From: Caulobacter sp.
GTDB taxonomy: Bacteria > Pseudomonadota > Alphaproteobacteria > Caulobacterales > Caulobacteraceae
Assembly (NCBI GenBank): GCA_028291055.1
Contig: JAQGIP010000006.1
Location: forward strand, 1-59,773
DNA: 59,773 nt
Reading direction: 5' to 3'
Shown: positions 37,472-45,658 of the stretch, piece by piece
Numbering within the stretch: position 1 is the stretch's first letter
Layout: every line of letters begins with the position of its first letter
Notes under the pieces: generated by a model
What the model saw: the letters and a program-made list of their open reading frames with translations, nothing else
Databases searched by the model: none
What the model was told of the DNA's origin: nothing
Program-made: the position numbers and the translations under genes

Positions 37472-39415
37472 ATGAGCGATGACGCCCAAGGCCAAGGCGG
37501 GCAGCCGGACCCGGCGGCGAAACCTGGCATCTTCCTGAGCTATTCCAGCAAGGACCGGGCGCGGCTGGCGCCGGTGGTCGAGGCGCTGCACGCGCGCGGC
37601 TATGAGGTGTGGTGGGACCGCGAGATCACGGCGGGCGCGGCCTATGCCCGTGAGATCGAGGCGGCGTTGCGCGCGGCCCAGGTGGTGGTGGTGGCCTGGT
37701 CGGCGGCGTCGGTGGAGTCCGACTGGGTGCGCGACGAGGCGGCGTTCGGGCGTGACCACGCTCGGCTGGTTCCGTTGTCGCTGGACGGGACGGAGCCGCC
37801 GCTGGGGTTCCGGCAATATCAGCAGGTGAAGTTCGCGCGTGGCGCCAAGCCTTCGGCGGCGCAGATCGATGCGCTGGTGGCGGCTATCGAGGCGCCGGGC
37901 GCGGCGCGCCGGGTTTCGGTTGGGGCGGCGCCATCGCCCATTCCTTCGTTCCTGAATCGGCGCCGGCTGCTGGTCGGCGGCGCGGTGCTGGTCCCCGTCG
38001 TGGCCGCCGGAGGCTGGTGGTTGGCAGGCCGGGGCGCCGGGCCGCCGGCCCACAGCATCGCGGTGTTGCCCTTGGCCAACCTGAGCGGCCAGGCTTCGGA
38101 GGACTACTTCTCCGACGGGCTTTCCGAAGAGCTGATCAACGCATTGGCGCGGCTGAAGCCCCTGGAGGTGGTGGCGCGCACCTCGGCCTTCCGGTTCAAG
38201 GGCAGCAAGGCCGGGGCCAGGGAGATCGGCGCCAAGCTGGGGGTGGCCTACATCCTGGACGGCAGCGTGCGGCGCGACGGGGCGATGGTGCGGATCAGCA
38301 CGACGCTGGCGGAGGCGCGGTCCGGCTTCGAGCGCTGGTCGCAGACCTTCGACCGCGAGCTGAAGGACATATTGGCCGTCCAGAGCGAGATCGCCCAGGC
38401 TGTGGCCGAAGCGCTGAAGGTGCATCTGCTGGGCGCCGATATCGCGGCCTTCAGCCTGGGCGGCGCGGCCAACGCGGAGGCCTATGACGCCTATCTGCGC
38501 GGGCGGAAACTGTTCGACAAGGGCGGCGGCGAGGCCGACTACCGCGCCGCGCTGGCCCAGTTCGACACCGCGCTCGCCGCCGATCCGGCCTTCGCGGCGG
38601 CCTATGCGGCGCGCGCCCGCGCCCTGATGTCCATCGCCAACCAGTACACGCCGCCGGCGCGGCTAAGGGCGACCTTCGACGCCTCGCTGGAGGCCGCGCG
38701 CCGCGCCGTCGCCCTGGCGCCGGACCTCGCCGAAGGCCAAGCCACGCTGGCCGGGGTGCTGACCAACGCCAACTTCGACTTCGCCGGCGCCAAGGCCGTC
38801 TGGGCCCGCGCCATGGTCAGCGGGTCGGGCAACGCCGACATCCTCTACCGCTTCGGCCAGTTCAGCTGTGAGATCGGCGACTTCGGGCCGGGCCTGCCGG
38901 CGGTGCGTCGCGCCACGGTGCTGGATCCGCTCAATCCGCGCGCCTTCCGCGCCCTGGGCTATGCCCTGTTCGGCGCCCGCATCTATCCCGAGGCAATCAC
39001 CGCCATGCGCCGGGCGCTCGAGCTCAGCCCCACCTCCGAGGGCGCGCATGCCGCCATCGGCGATAGCCTGATGCTGACAGGCGACCTGGCCGGGGCGGGC
39101 AGGGAGTATGCGCTGGAGCCGCTCGACTGGCTGCGGCTCACCGGCCAGGCCATCCTGTTGCGGCGCACCGGCGACATGGCGGGTTCGGAAGCGGCGCTGA
39201 AGGCGCTGATCGGCGACGACGCGGGGGTCACCCTCTACCAGCAGGCCCAGGTCTATGCGCAGTGGGGCCAGGCCGACCGCGCGCTGAGCGCCCTGGAGAC
39301 CGCCTACAAGGCCAGGGATTCAGGCATCGTGCTGATGAAGGCCGATCCGATGGTGGATTCGCTGCGCAAGGACGCGAGGTTTGTCCGGCTGCTTACGGAG
39401 TTGGGGCTCGCCTAG
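37472..39415 (+). CDS. TIR-domain membrane protein with TolB-like and TPR domains
   Basis: A 647-aa protein. Residues 18-140 form a TIR domain (GIFLSYSSKDRARLAPVVEAL, YEVWWDREITAG, IEAALRAAQVVVVAWSAASVESDWV); Glu63 in IEAAL is at the position expected for a TIR NADase glutamate. One membrane helix follows (about 166-185, LLVGGAVLVPVVAAGGWWLA). Residues 195-320 resemble the TolB-N/FlgO-like domain (SIAVLPLANLSGQASEDYFSDGLSEELINAL, VAYILDGSVRR), then TPR repeats to the C-terminus. With TIR in the cytosol, the rest would be periplasmic. The role is unknown; signalling or defence is possible. It is divergent from the protease. Confidence 0.85.
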   Translation: MSDDAQGQGGQPDPAAKPGIFLSYSSKDRARLAPVVEALHARGYEVWWDREITAGAAYAREIEAALRAAQVVVVAWSAASVESDWVRDEAAFGRDHARLVPLSLDGTEPPLGFRQYQQVKFARGAKPSAAQIDALVAAIEAPGAARRVSVGAAPSPIPSFLNRRRLLVGGAVLVPVVAAGGWWLAGRGAGPPAHSIAVLPLANLSGQASEDYFSDGLSEELINALARLKPLEVVARTSAFRFKGSKAGAREIGAKLGVAYILDGSVRRDGAMVRISTTLAEARSGFERWSQTFDRELKDILAVQSEIAQAVAEALKVHLLGADIAAFSLGGAANAEAYDAYLRGRKLFDKGGGEADYRAALAQFDTALAADPAFAAAYAARARALMSIANQYTPPARLRATFDASLEAARRAVALAPDLAEGQATLAGVLTNANFDFAGAKAVWARAMVSGSGNADILYRFGQFSCEIGDFGPGLPAVRRATVLDPLNPRAFRALGYALFGARIYPEAITAMRRALELSPTSEGAHAAIGDSLMLTGDLAGAGREYALEPLDWLRLTGQAILLRRTGDMAGSEAALKALIGDDAGVTLYQQAQVYAQWGQADRALSALETAYKARDSGIVLMKADPMVDSLRKDARFVRLLTELGLA

Positions 39416-39451
39416 GTTCAAAACCCGACCGGCCGCCAACTCTTGGAGAGA

Positions 39452-39576
39452 CGTCATCGCCGGGCCTGTTCCGGGGGCCCATGAACACCGCGCCTGAAAG
39501 AATAACGCGCCGACGTTCGGCGGATCATCGTTGCTGCCCGTGTGCATGGGTCCCCGGAACAAGTCCGGGGATGACG
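39452..39576. repeat. REP-like inverted element, second family member
   Basis: The arms 39452-39483 and 39545-39576 match at 28 of 32 positions when one is reverse-complemented. The core (TCCCCGGAACAAGTCCGGGG) is the same family as 2650-2787. It lies between the TIR protein and the small lipoprotein, where no gene is visible. Confidence 0.75.
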
Positions 39577-39685
39577 AACAGATGAGAGGTGGTTCGAGTC
39601 TCATCCCTACCTCGCCCGGCGCCAACTTGACCGTTCCGGCGGGTAGGTTCAGGTTCTCGCGGCAACTACTCAGGGGGATACCGAA

Positions 39686-39982
39686 ATGAACCGGATTCAC
39701 GTTGTCGGCGCCACGCTGGCGATGACCCTCGCGGCGGCGCTGGCCGGCTGCAACAAGCCCGCCGCGACGCCCAAGGCCGAGACGGCCGCCGCTCCAGCCC
39801 CGGCGCCGCTGATGGCGCCCCCCGCCGACGCGACCAAGTCCGCCATGGCCGCCAGCGGCGACCAGGGCAATCCCCACCCGACCACGCAGGGCTCGACCGG
39901 GGCAAGGGCGGCGGCGGCGCCGTCCGGCGACCAGGGCAACCCCCATCCGACCAATCCGGGCAGCACGGGCGCACGCAGATAG
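39686..39982 (+). CDS. Small lipoprotein with duplicated GDQGNPHPT motif
   Basis: A 98-aa protein. Signal MNRIHVVGATLAMTLAAALAGC with Cys22 in an LAGC lipobox. After a Pro/Ala-rich linker comes a 16-residue motif SGDQGNPHPTTQGSTG, repeated as SGDQGNPHPTNPGSTG after a short ARAAAAP spacer. The two copies are also nearly identical in DNA. I recognise no family. Probably anchored in the outer membrane. Confidence 0.75.
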   Translation: MNRIHVVGATLAMTLAAALAGCNKPAATPKAETAAAPAPAPLMAPPADATKSAMAASGDQGNPHPTTQGSTGARAAAAPSGDQGNPHPTNPGSTGARR

Positions 39983-39989
39983 GCCTGAG

Positions 39990-40655
39990 TTAGGTCGCTG
40001 CCGGACTGAACGTCCCGTCCGCCCCCAGGATGGACAGGACGCCGTGGCGGATGTCGAAATAGGCGCCGTGCAGGGCGAGCCGCTCTGCCTCGACGGCTTC
40101 GGCGATCCAGGGAAAGGTCATCAGGTTGGCCAGCGAGAGGCGCACCGCCTCCTCCTCGCAGGCCTTCAGCCGCGCCTCCAGCGGTTCCACGCCCGCGGTC
40201 CGCGCCCGGGCCGGCGCGGCGATGGCGATCCAGCGTTCCAGGAAGTCGCTGTCGGGCGGTGAGCCGGTCAGCAGCGCCCTGATACCCCCGCACATGCCGT
40301 GGCCCAGGACCATCAGGTTCTTCACGGCCAGCGAGCGCACGCCGAATTCCAGCGCCGCGCTGGTGCCGTGGTGCGCGGCGTCATGCTCGAAGGGGGGCAC
40401 GAGGTTGGCGATGTTGCGGATGACGAACAGCTCCCCCGGCCGCGCGCCCAGGATCATCTGCGGGTCGACCCGGCTGTCGGAGCAGGCGACGATCATGGTG
40501 TGTGGCGACTGGCCCAGCTCCGCCGTCATCTCGAACCGCTCTCGCTCGGCCAGCCAGCCCGAGGCGCGGAAGCGGCGGTAGCCCCCGATCAACTCGTCGA
40601 GCGAGGCTTGCGGGGACGGAACAGGAGGGGTGGGCGAGATAGGAGGCTGGGACAT
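39990..40655 (-). CDS. Beta-class carbonic anhydrase
   Basis: A 221-aa protein. Zinc ligands and catalytic dyad are present: Cys58-S-Asp60-S-Arg62 (CSDSR), and His119/Cys122 in GHGMCGG. VIRNIANLVPPFE and ALEFGVRSLAVKNLMVLGH are typical. It interconverts CO2 and bicarbonate in the cytosol. Start chosen at MSQPPISP; a longer frame to 40706 is possible but has no better ribosome site. Its stop lies 7 nt from the convergent lipoprotein gene's stop. Confidence 0.93.
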   Translation of the reverse strand: MSQPPISPTPPVPSPQASLDELIGGYRRFRASGWLAERERFEMTAELGQSPHTMIVACSDSRVDPQMILGARPGELFVIRNIANLVPPFEHDAAHHGTSAALEFGVRSLAVKNLMVLGHGMCGGIRALLTGSPPDSDFLERWIAIAAPARARTAGVEPLEARLKACEEEAVRLSLANLMTFPWIAEAVEAERLALHGAYFDIRHGVLSILGADGTFSPAAT

Positions 40656-40767
40656 CCGAAGCAACCTAGGGCGTTTATCGTCCGCGGTGGAAGGGGCGCC
40701 TGGCAATTCGGGCAGGGTTGGCGCGCGGCCCTGGCCCGCCTATGACACCAGACGCGCCTGGTTGGGG

Positions 40768-41595
40768 CTAAAGGCTGATGCCGCCGCCGACGATGACGAT
40801 CTCGCCGCTGATGTAGTCGCTCTCCGGCGAGCAGAAGAGGTAGACGCCGCCGGCGGCTTCTTGCGGGGTGCCGGCGCGGCCCAGGGGCACCATGGTCTTC
40901 AGCGCGCCCAGCATGGCGGCGGGCACGCCGGCCTGGATGGTCTTGCCCTCAATCTCGATGACGGTGTCGGGGTCATCGTTGGGCTTGGTCAGCCGGGTCT
41001 CGATGAAGCCGAAGGCCACGCAGTTGACGCAGACCTTGTAGCGTCCCCACTCCTTGGACATGGTCTTGGTCATGCCGATCAGCGCCGACTTGGCGGCCGA
41101 ATAGTTGATCTGGCCGGCGTTGCCGTGGGTGCCGGCCATGGACGAGATGTTGACCACCTTGCGGATCACCTCGCGGCCCTCGGCGGCCTCCTGCTTGGCG
41201 AACATGCGCAGGGGCTCGGAGGCCGCGCGCAGGATGCGGAAGGGGGCGATGACGTGGACGTCCAGCATGGCCTGGAACTGCTCGTCGGTCTGCTTCTGGA
41301 TCAGGCCGTCGCGGGTGTAGCCGGCGTTGTTGACGATGATGTGCAGGCCGCCGAACGTCTCGATGGCGCTCTGCACGAAGCGTTCGGCGAAGCCGTCCTC
41401 GGTGACGGAGCCGATGCAGGCCACGGCCTTGCCGCCCGCCGCTTCGATGGCGGCCACGGTCTCCAGGGCGGGGGCCTCGTCCAGATCGTTGACGACGATG
41501 GCGGCGCCTTCGCCGGCCAGTTTCAGCGCCACGGCGCGCCCGATGCCGCGGCCCGATCCGGAGATGATCGCGACCTTGCCTGCCAGTTTACTCAT
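40768..41595 (-). CDS. SDR dehydrogenase, FabG/HSD17B4-like
   Basis: A 275-aa short-chain dehydrogenase. SGSGRGIG is at 12-19, NNAG at 89-92, catalytic Ser152, Tyr165 and Lys169 (YSAAK). The sequence VVNDLDEAPALETV and TRDGLIQKQTDEQF resembles the hydroxyacyl-CoA dehydrogenase part of multifunctional enzyme 2. Together with the adjacent MaoC-type subunits it fits the hydration-dehydrogenation steps of a beta-oxidation-like cycle. It is the last gene of a three-gene operon; ATG 41595 has AGGAAA upstream. Confidence 0.9.
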   Translation of the reverse strand: MSKLAGKVAIISGSGRGIGRAVALKLAGEGAAIVVNDLDEAPALETVAAIEAAGGKAVACIGSVTEDGFAERFVQSAIETFGGLHIIVNNAGYTRDGLIQKQTDEQFQAMLDVHVIAPFRILRAASEPLRMFAKQEAAEGREVIRKVVNISSMAGTHGNAGQINYSAAKSALIGMTKTMSKEWGRYKVCVNCVAFGFIETRLTKPNDDPDTVIEIEGKTIQAGVPAAMLGALKTMVPLGRAGTPQEAAGGVYLFCSPESDYISGEIVIVGGGISL

Positions 41596-41610
41596 CACTT
41601 GGTTTCCTGA

Positions 41611-42027
41611 TTACGCCAACGTCACGACGGCTTCGCCGCCCAGCGTTTGAATGTCCTTGTCGGTCCAGGCGCCGATGCTGATGCGCGCCAGCCGCTCGCC
41701 GTCCTGTTCGAAAATCTCGGCGACCTCGCCCCGGCAATGCACGGTGGCGTACAGAGGCGTGATGGCGGTGAAGCGCACGCTCCAGGTCTTCAGCCGGTCC
41801 TGAGGCGCCCAGCCCGTCAGCATCTGGGCCAGATAGGCCATCGACAGCATGCCGTGGCCGAACACGTCGTCCATGCCGGCCGCCTTGGCGTAATCGCTGT
41901 CGATATGCAGCAGCACGTGGTCGTGGCTGGCGCCGGCGAACAGGGCCAGGTCGGCCCGCGTGATCGGCCCGCGCACATGTTCGGGCAGGGCGTCGCCTAC
42001 GACCAGCGAGGCGGAATAATCAGCCAT
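41611..42027 (-). CDS. MaoC-like hydratase subunit (catalytic type)
   Basis: A 138-aa single hot-dog protein. The hydratase-2 motif appears as ALFAGASHDHVLLHIDSDYAKAAG; Asp and the distal His of the D-x-x-x-x-H pair are kept, while the usual Asn-Pro is replaced by Val-Leu. FGHGMLSMAYLAQML completes the family signature. It probably hydrates an enoyl-CoA in complex with the partner encoded immediately upstream, whose gene overlaps by 8 nt. Confidence 0.85.
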   Translation of the reverse strand: MADYSASLVVGDALPEHVRGPITRADLALFAGASHDHVLLHIDSDYAKAAGMDDVFGHGMLSMAYLAQMLTGWAPQDRLKTWSVRFTAITPLYATVHCRGEVAEIFEQDGERLARISIGAWTDKDIQTLGGEAVVTLA

Positions 42028-42478
42028 TGCGCACCACCGTGACCTGACGGCCCTCGGCGCACAGCGCGCCGGTCTCGTCCTCGATGCGGGTGTTCTGGAC
42101 GACGAACTGAAGCGCGCCGCCCTTCTTGTCGTAGATGTCGCTGGTGGTGGTGGTCACGCTCAGCTGGTCGCCGGCATAGATCGGCCGATGGTAGGTGAAT
42201 CCCTGTTCGCCGTGCAGCACGACGGACATGTCGACGCCCAGGCCGTTCTCCTTGTCGAAGATGTCGCCGCGCTGGGCGGGAGCCATGAGGCCCAGGCTGA
42301 AGGCATAGGTCGGCGGGGCGGGAAGGGCCCGGTGGCCGGCGGCGCGCGCCGCGTCCTCGTCGAAATAGATGGGGTTGGTCTCGCCGGTGGCCTTGGCGAA
42401 GAACTGCAGGAAGCCCTTCTCGACGCTGACCCGGCGTGGCTCGGATACGACGCCAAGGTGTTTTTCGCGATCGATCAT
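42020..42478 (-). CDS. MaoC/FAS1-like dehydratase N-type subunit (probably non-catalytic)
   Basis: A 152-aa hot-dog protein of the FAS1-like dehydratase family. The equivalent of the catalytic motif reads ATGETNPIYFDEDAA: Asp is replaced by Glu and the distal His by Tyr, so it likely binds substrate rather than catalysing. Single hot-dog pairs of this kind form heteromers (HadA/HadB- or ChsH-like). Start ATG 42478 has GGGGAG upstream; longer starts at 42496 and 42523 are weaker. First gene of the operon. Confidence 0.84.
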   Translation of the reverse strand: MIDREKHLGVVSEPRRVSVEKGFLQFFAKATGETNPIYFDEDAARAAGHRALPAPPTYAFSLGLMAPAQRGDIFDKENGLGVDMSVVLHGEQGFTYHRPIYAGDQLSVTTTTSDIYDKKGGALQFVVQNTRIEDETGALCAEGRQVTVVRNG

Positions 42479-42534
42479 ACGCTCCCCGTCGGTCATCAAC
42501 CGGTCTGCGGACGCCGGTTTCACGACCTATCGGT

Positions 42535-42555
42535 ATTATAAGTTACCGGTGAGTA
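42535..42555. promoter_or_regulatory. Module-2 operator candidate before the dehydratase operon, with -10 box
   Basis: TTACCGGTGAGTA (42543-42555) matches TTACCCATGAGTA at 43294-43306 at 11 of 13 positions. On the minus strand, directly downstream, lies a consensus TATAAT (42540-42535). The operon start codon is 57 nt further on. Confidence 0.6.
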
Positions 42556-42571
42556 TCAAGCGATATTTTCG

Positions 42572-43207
42572 CTAGCGAGGCGCTAGGCCCGCCGCCAGCT
42601 GGTTGGCGAACTTCTCGGCGACGGTGGCGGGGCTCATGGGGCCGTCATCGCTGTACCAGTGGGGGATCTCGTTGACGGCGCCGGCGATCATGAAGGCGGT
42701 GAGGCGCACGTCGCAGGGGCCGATGGAGCCGTCGGCCATGCCCTGCTGCAGCAGGTCGCGCATGCGCTGGCCGATCTTGCGCATGCCCACGCGCAACTCC
42801 TCGCCCCCCGGCCCCTCCAGCCGGATCTCACGGGTGACCATGATGCAGCGGCCGAAATCCGTGGCCATGACCTCGACGTAGCGGCGGATCAGATGCTGCA
42901 ATTGCACCAGGGCGGGAGCCTGCTCGTCGCTCTCGAAGGCCGCCATGATCTGCAGCATCGCGCGGTCGGCGATGGCGGTGATCAGGTCGTCCTTGCTGCG
43001 GGCGTAGTAGTAGAGGGTGGGCTTGGTCACCCCCAGCCTCGCGGCGATGCTGTCCAGGGAGGTCTTGTAGTAGCCGTTCTCGGCGAAGGCCTGGGCGGCG
43101 GCCTGCAGCACCGCCTCGCGCTTCTCCTCACGCTCGGCCGCGCGGTCCCGCGTCGCGGCCCAGGGGGACTTTACCGGGGTCTTGGCCTTGTGGGCGCTGG
43201 CCGCCAT
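42572..43207 (-). CDS. TetR-family transcriptional repressor (module 2)
   Basis: A 211-aa protein. HTH: AVLQAAAQAFAENGYYKTSLDSIAARLGVTKPTLYYYARSKDDLITAI. The ligand domain contains ATDFGRCIMVTREIRLEGPGGEELR and resembles that of the TetR at 18175. It is encoded between the dehydratase-SDR operon and the divergent TonB-receptor operon; similar palindromic motifs at 42543 and 43294 lie before those two units, making it the likely repressor of both. Confidence 0.88.
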   Translation of the reverse strand: MAASAHKAKTPVKSPWAATRDRAAEREEKREAVLQAAAQAFAENGYYKTSLDSIAARLGVTKPTLYYYARSKDDLITAIADRAMLQIMAAFESDEQAPALVQLQHLIRRYVEVMATDFGRCIMVTREIRLEGPGGEELRVGMRKIGQRMRDLLQQGMADGSIGPCDVRLTAFMIAGAVNEIPHWYSDDGPMSPATVAEKFANQLAAGLAPR

Positions 43208-43293
43208 CTTCCGTCTCCATAACCCGTCAGTAGCTGAGGTAGCCGGTTTGGGTTCGCGATCAAGCCCCCGCCGATTTACCCTTGCACATCATG

Positions 43294-43307
43294 TTACCCA
43301 TGAGTAA
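43294..43307. promoter_or_regulatory. Module-2 operator candidate before the TonB receptor
   Basis: TTACCCATGAGTAA is a near palindrome (6 of 7 pairs) located 70 nt upstream of the receptor ATG and 87 nt from the divergent TetR start. It shares its 13-nt core with the site at 42543. Confidence 0.6.
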
Positions 43308-43376
43308 TGATAAGTCCATGCGGTAGCGTAAAGCCCAGGTCTCAATGACGGGCGGCGCGCCGGGGGAGAGGAAACA

Positions 43377-45521
43377 ATGCAACGGCGCCAGCGTCTTCTA
43401 CTGTCCGCGGCGGCCTCCACGGCCGTTCTCGCCCTGTCCGCCAACGCCTTCGCCGAGGGCGCGGGGTCCGACTCGGGCGCATCCGCTCAGCCGACCACCA
43501 CCATCGGCGAGGTGCTGGTCACCGCCCGCAAGCGCACCGAGAATCTGCAGGACGTGCCGGCCTCCATCCAGGCCATCGGCGCCGATCAGCTTGAGAAGCT
43601 GAACGCCAAGTCGCTGGCGGACTTAAACGGGGTCACCCCCAACGCCCACATCGACGAACTCGGCAACCTGACCATCCGGGGCATCACCTCCAGCGCCCGC
43701 AACATCGGCTTCGAGGCCGGCGCCGCCGTCTATATGGACGGGGTCTATCTGGGCCGTCCGCTGGGCAACAACCAGGATCTGATCGACATCGACCGCGTCG
43801 AGGTGCTGCGCGGCCCGCAAGGCACCCTCTACGGCAAGAACACCACCGCCGGCGCCATCTCCATCAGCACCGTGCGGCCGGGGCAGACCTGGCGCGGGGC
43901 GGGCGAGATTCAGTACGGCGAGCGCAACGACTGGCGGCTGTCGGCCTATGTGGCCGGGCCCCTGATCGCCGATGTGTTGGGTATCAAGCTGTCGGTCTAC
44001 GGCCGCAAGTCCGACGGCTACCAGAAGGACCTGGTCAGCGGCGGCGCCTATGGCAACTACGACGAAACTGGCGTGCGCGGCGAGCTGCGCCTGACCCAGG
44101 GCAGCTGGGACGTCTCGCTGCGCGGCGACTACCGCCGCGACGAGGGCATGGCGTCGGCCGAGGAGCCGGTGGCCGGCTTCGCCCTGGGCTTCTCGCCGGG
44201 GCCCGATACGGTGGCCCCCAATGTCGCCTACACCCTGCCGCGCAAGGGCGGCGGCGTGTCGCTGACCGCCGACGACAGCCTGGACGGCGGCTACACCTTC
44301 ACCTCGATCACCGCCTGGCGGACCCTGGCGGTCAGGCAGCACTTCGACGACGACTTCAGCCCGCTGGACATCGTCTTCCACATCTTCGCGGACGACTACA
44401 GCCAGGTCAGCCAGGAGTTCCGCCTGGCCTCGCCGGCGGACCGCAGGTTCACCTGGATCGCCGGCGCCTACTACTTCCACCAGGACCTGAAGTCTGACCG
44501 GCCTGTGACGCTGAGCACGGGGTTCCCCGTCCAGGGGGTGATGAGCGACCAGGTCAAGACCAAGACCGACGCCTATGCCGTCTTCGCCAACGGCGACTAC
44601 CACTTCACCGACGCCATCACCCTCAACGTCGGCCTGCGCTATACCTCCGAGCGCAAGACCCTGAACTTCGACCAGCAGGGCGTGCCGGCCATCGGCTATC
44701 CCTTCCTGACCATCGACGACCACTTCACCGACAGCGACGTCTCGCCCACGGCGGCGCTCAGCTACAAGGTCTCGCCCCAGGTGACCGGCTATGTGAAATA
44801 CAGCCGCGGCTTCAAGTCGGGCGGCTGGAACCCCGACATCACCACCACGCCCCACATCAAGTTCGATGCGGAAAGCGTCACCAACTATGAGGCCGGCCTT
44901 CGCACCCGGCTGCTCGACAACCGTCTCGGCATCAATGCGACGGTCTACTACATGGATTACGACGACCTGCAGGTCAGCCAGTTCCTCGGCACCTTCTCCG
45001 GCTATGTGATCACCAACGCCGGCAAGGCGCGGGTGCAGGGCGTGGAGTTGGACGTGCAGGCCCAGCCGACCGCCTGGCTCAGCCTCGGCGCGGGCGGGGC
45101 CTATAACGACGCCAAGTATGTGGATTTCGACAGCGGCACGGGCGCCAACTATGCCGGCCAGCAGTTCACCAACGTACCCAAGGTCAGCGGCTTCGTCACC
45201 GCCGACATCAACGCCCCGGCGTTCGGCGGCGCGCGGTTCCTGGCCCACGTCGACTACCGCTACCAGACCAAGACCTACTTCGACGACAAGCGCTCTGTGT
45301 ACCCGGGCATCGGCCCCGCCGCCCAGGACAGCTATGGCCTGCTCAACGGCAATGTGGGCCTGGGCTTCGACAACGGCGTCAAGCTCGAGGCCTATGTGGT
45401 CAACGCCAACGATGAGCGGCCCCTGGTCGAACGTCAGCCCGACGCGCTGGGCCTCGGCATCGTGGTCGAGCGCCGCCTCACGCCGCGCGAGTACGGCGTG
45501 CGCCTGAGCTACCGGTTCTAG
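43377..45521 (+). CDS. TonB-dependent outer-membrane receptor (module 2)
   Basis: A 714-aa protein. Signal peptide about residues 1-26 (LLLSAAASTAVLALSANAFA); TonB-box region GEVLVTARKR; plug motifs LTIRGITSSARN and VEVLRGPQGTLYGKNTTAGAISI; barrel with SRGFKSGGWNPD and terminal REYGVRLSYRF. GAGAGGA precedes the ATG. It heads a cluster with an esterase, acyl-CoA ligase and thiolase, so uptake of an esterified organic compound is a fair inference; the ligand is unknown. Confidence 0.93.
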   Translation: MQRRQRLLLSAAASTAVLALSANAFAEGAGSDSGASAQPTTTIGEVLVTARKRTENLQDVPASIQAIGADQLEKLNAKSLADLNGVTPNAHIDELGNLTIRGITSSARNIGFEAGAAVYMDGVYLGRPLGNNQDLIDIDRVEVLRGPQGTLYGKNTTAGAISISTVRPGQTWRGAGEIQYGERNDWRLSAYVAGPLIADVLGIKLSVYGRKSDGYQKDLVSGGAYGNYDETGVRGELRLTQGSWDVSLRGDYRRDEGMASAEEPVAGFALGFSPGPDTVAPNVAYTLPRKGGGVSLTADDSLDGGYTFTSITAWRTLAVRQHFDDDFSPLDIVFHIFADDYSQVSQEFRLASPADRRFTWIAGAYYFHQDLKSDRPVTLSTGFPVQGVMSDQVKTKTDAYAVFANGDYHFTDAITLNVGLRYTSERKTLNFDQQGVPAIGYPFLTIDDHFTDSDVSPTAALSYKVSPQVTGYVKYSRGFKSGGWNPDITTTPHIKFDAESVTNYEAGLRTRLLDNRLGINATVYYMDYDDLQVSQFLGTFSGYVITNAGKARVQGVELDVQAQPTAWLSLGAGGAYNDAKYVDFDSGTGANYAGQQFTNVPKVSGFVTADINAPAFGGARFLAHVDYRYQTKTYFDDKRSVYPGIGPAAQDSYGLLNGNVGLGFDNGVKLEAYVVNANDERPLVERQPDALGLGIVVERRLTPREYGVRLSYRF

Positions 45522-45658
45522 GACGCCATGACGCGCCTTCCTGGACTCGGCGTGGATGCCAGGGCCTGTGGGAGCCCATCGCCGAGATCATCGCGCACGG
45601 CGGGCAAGGCCCGATGACCGATCCGATTGCACCCCTGCCGAACAGCGGAGAGACCTCC

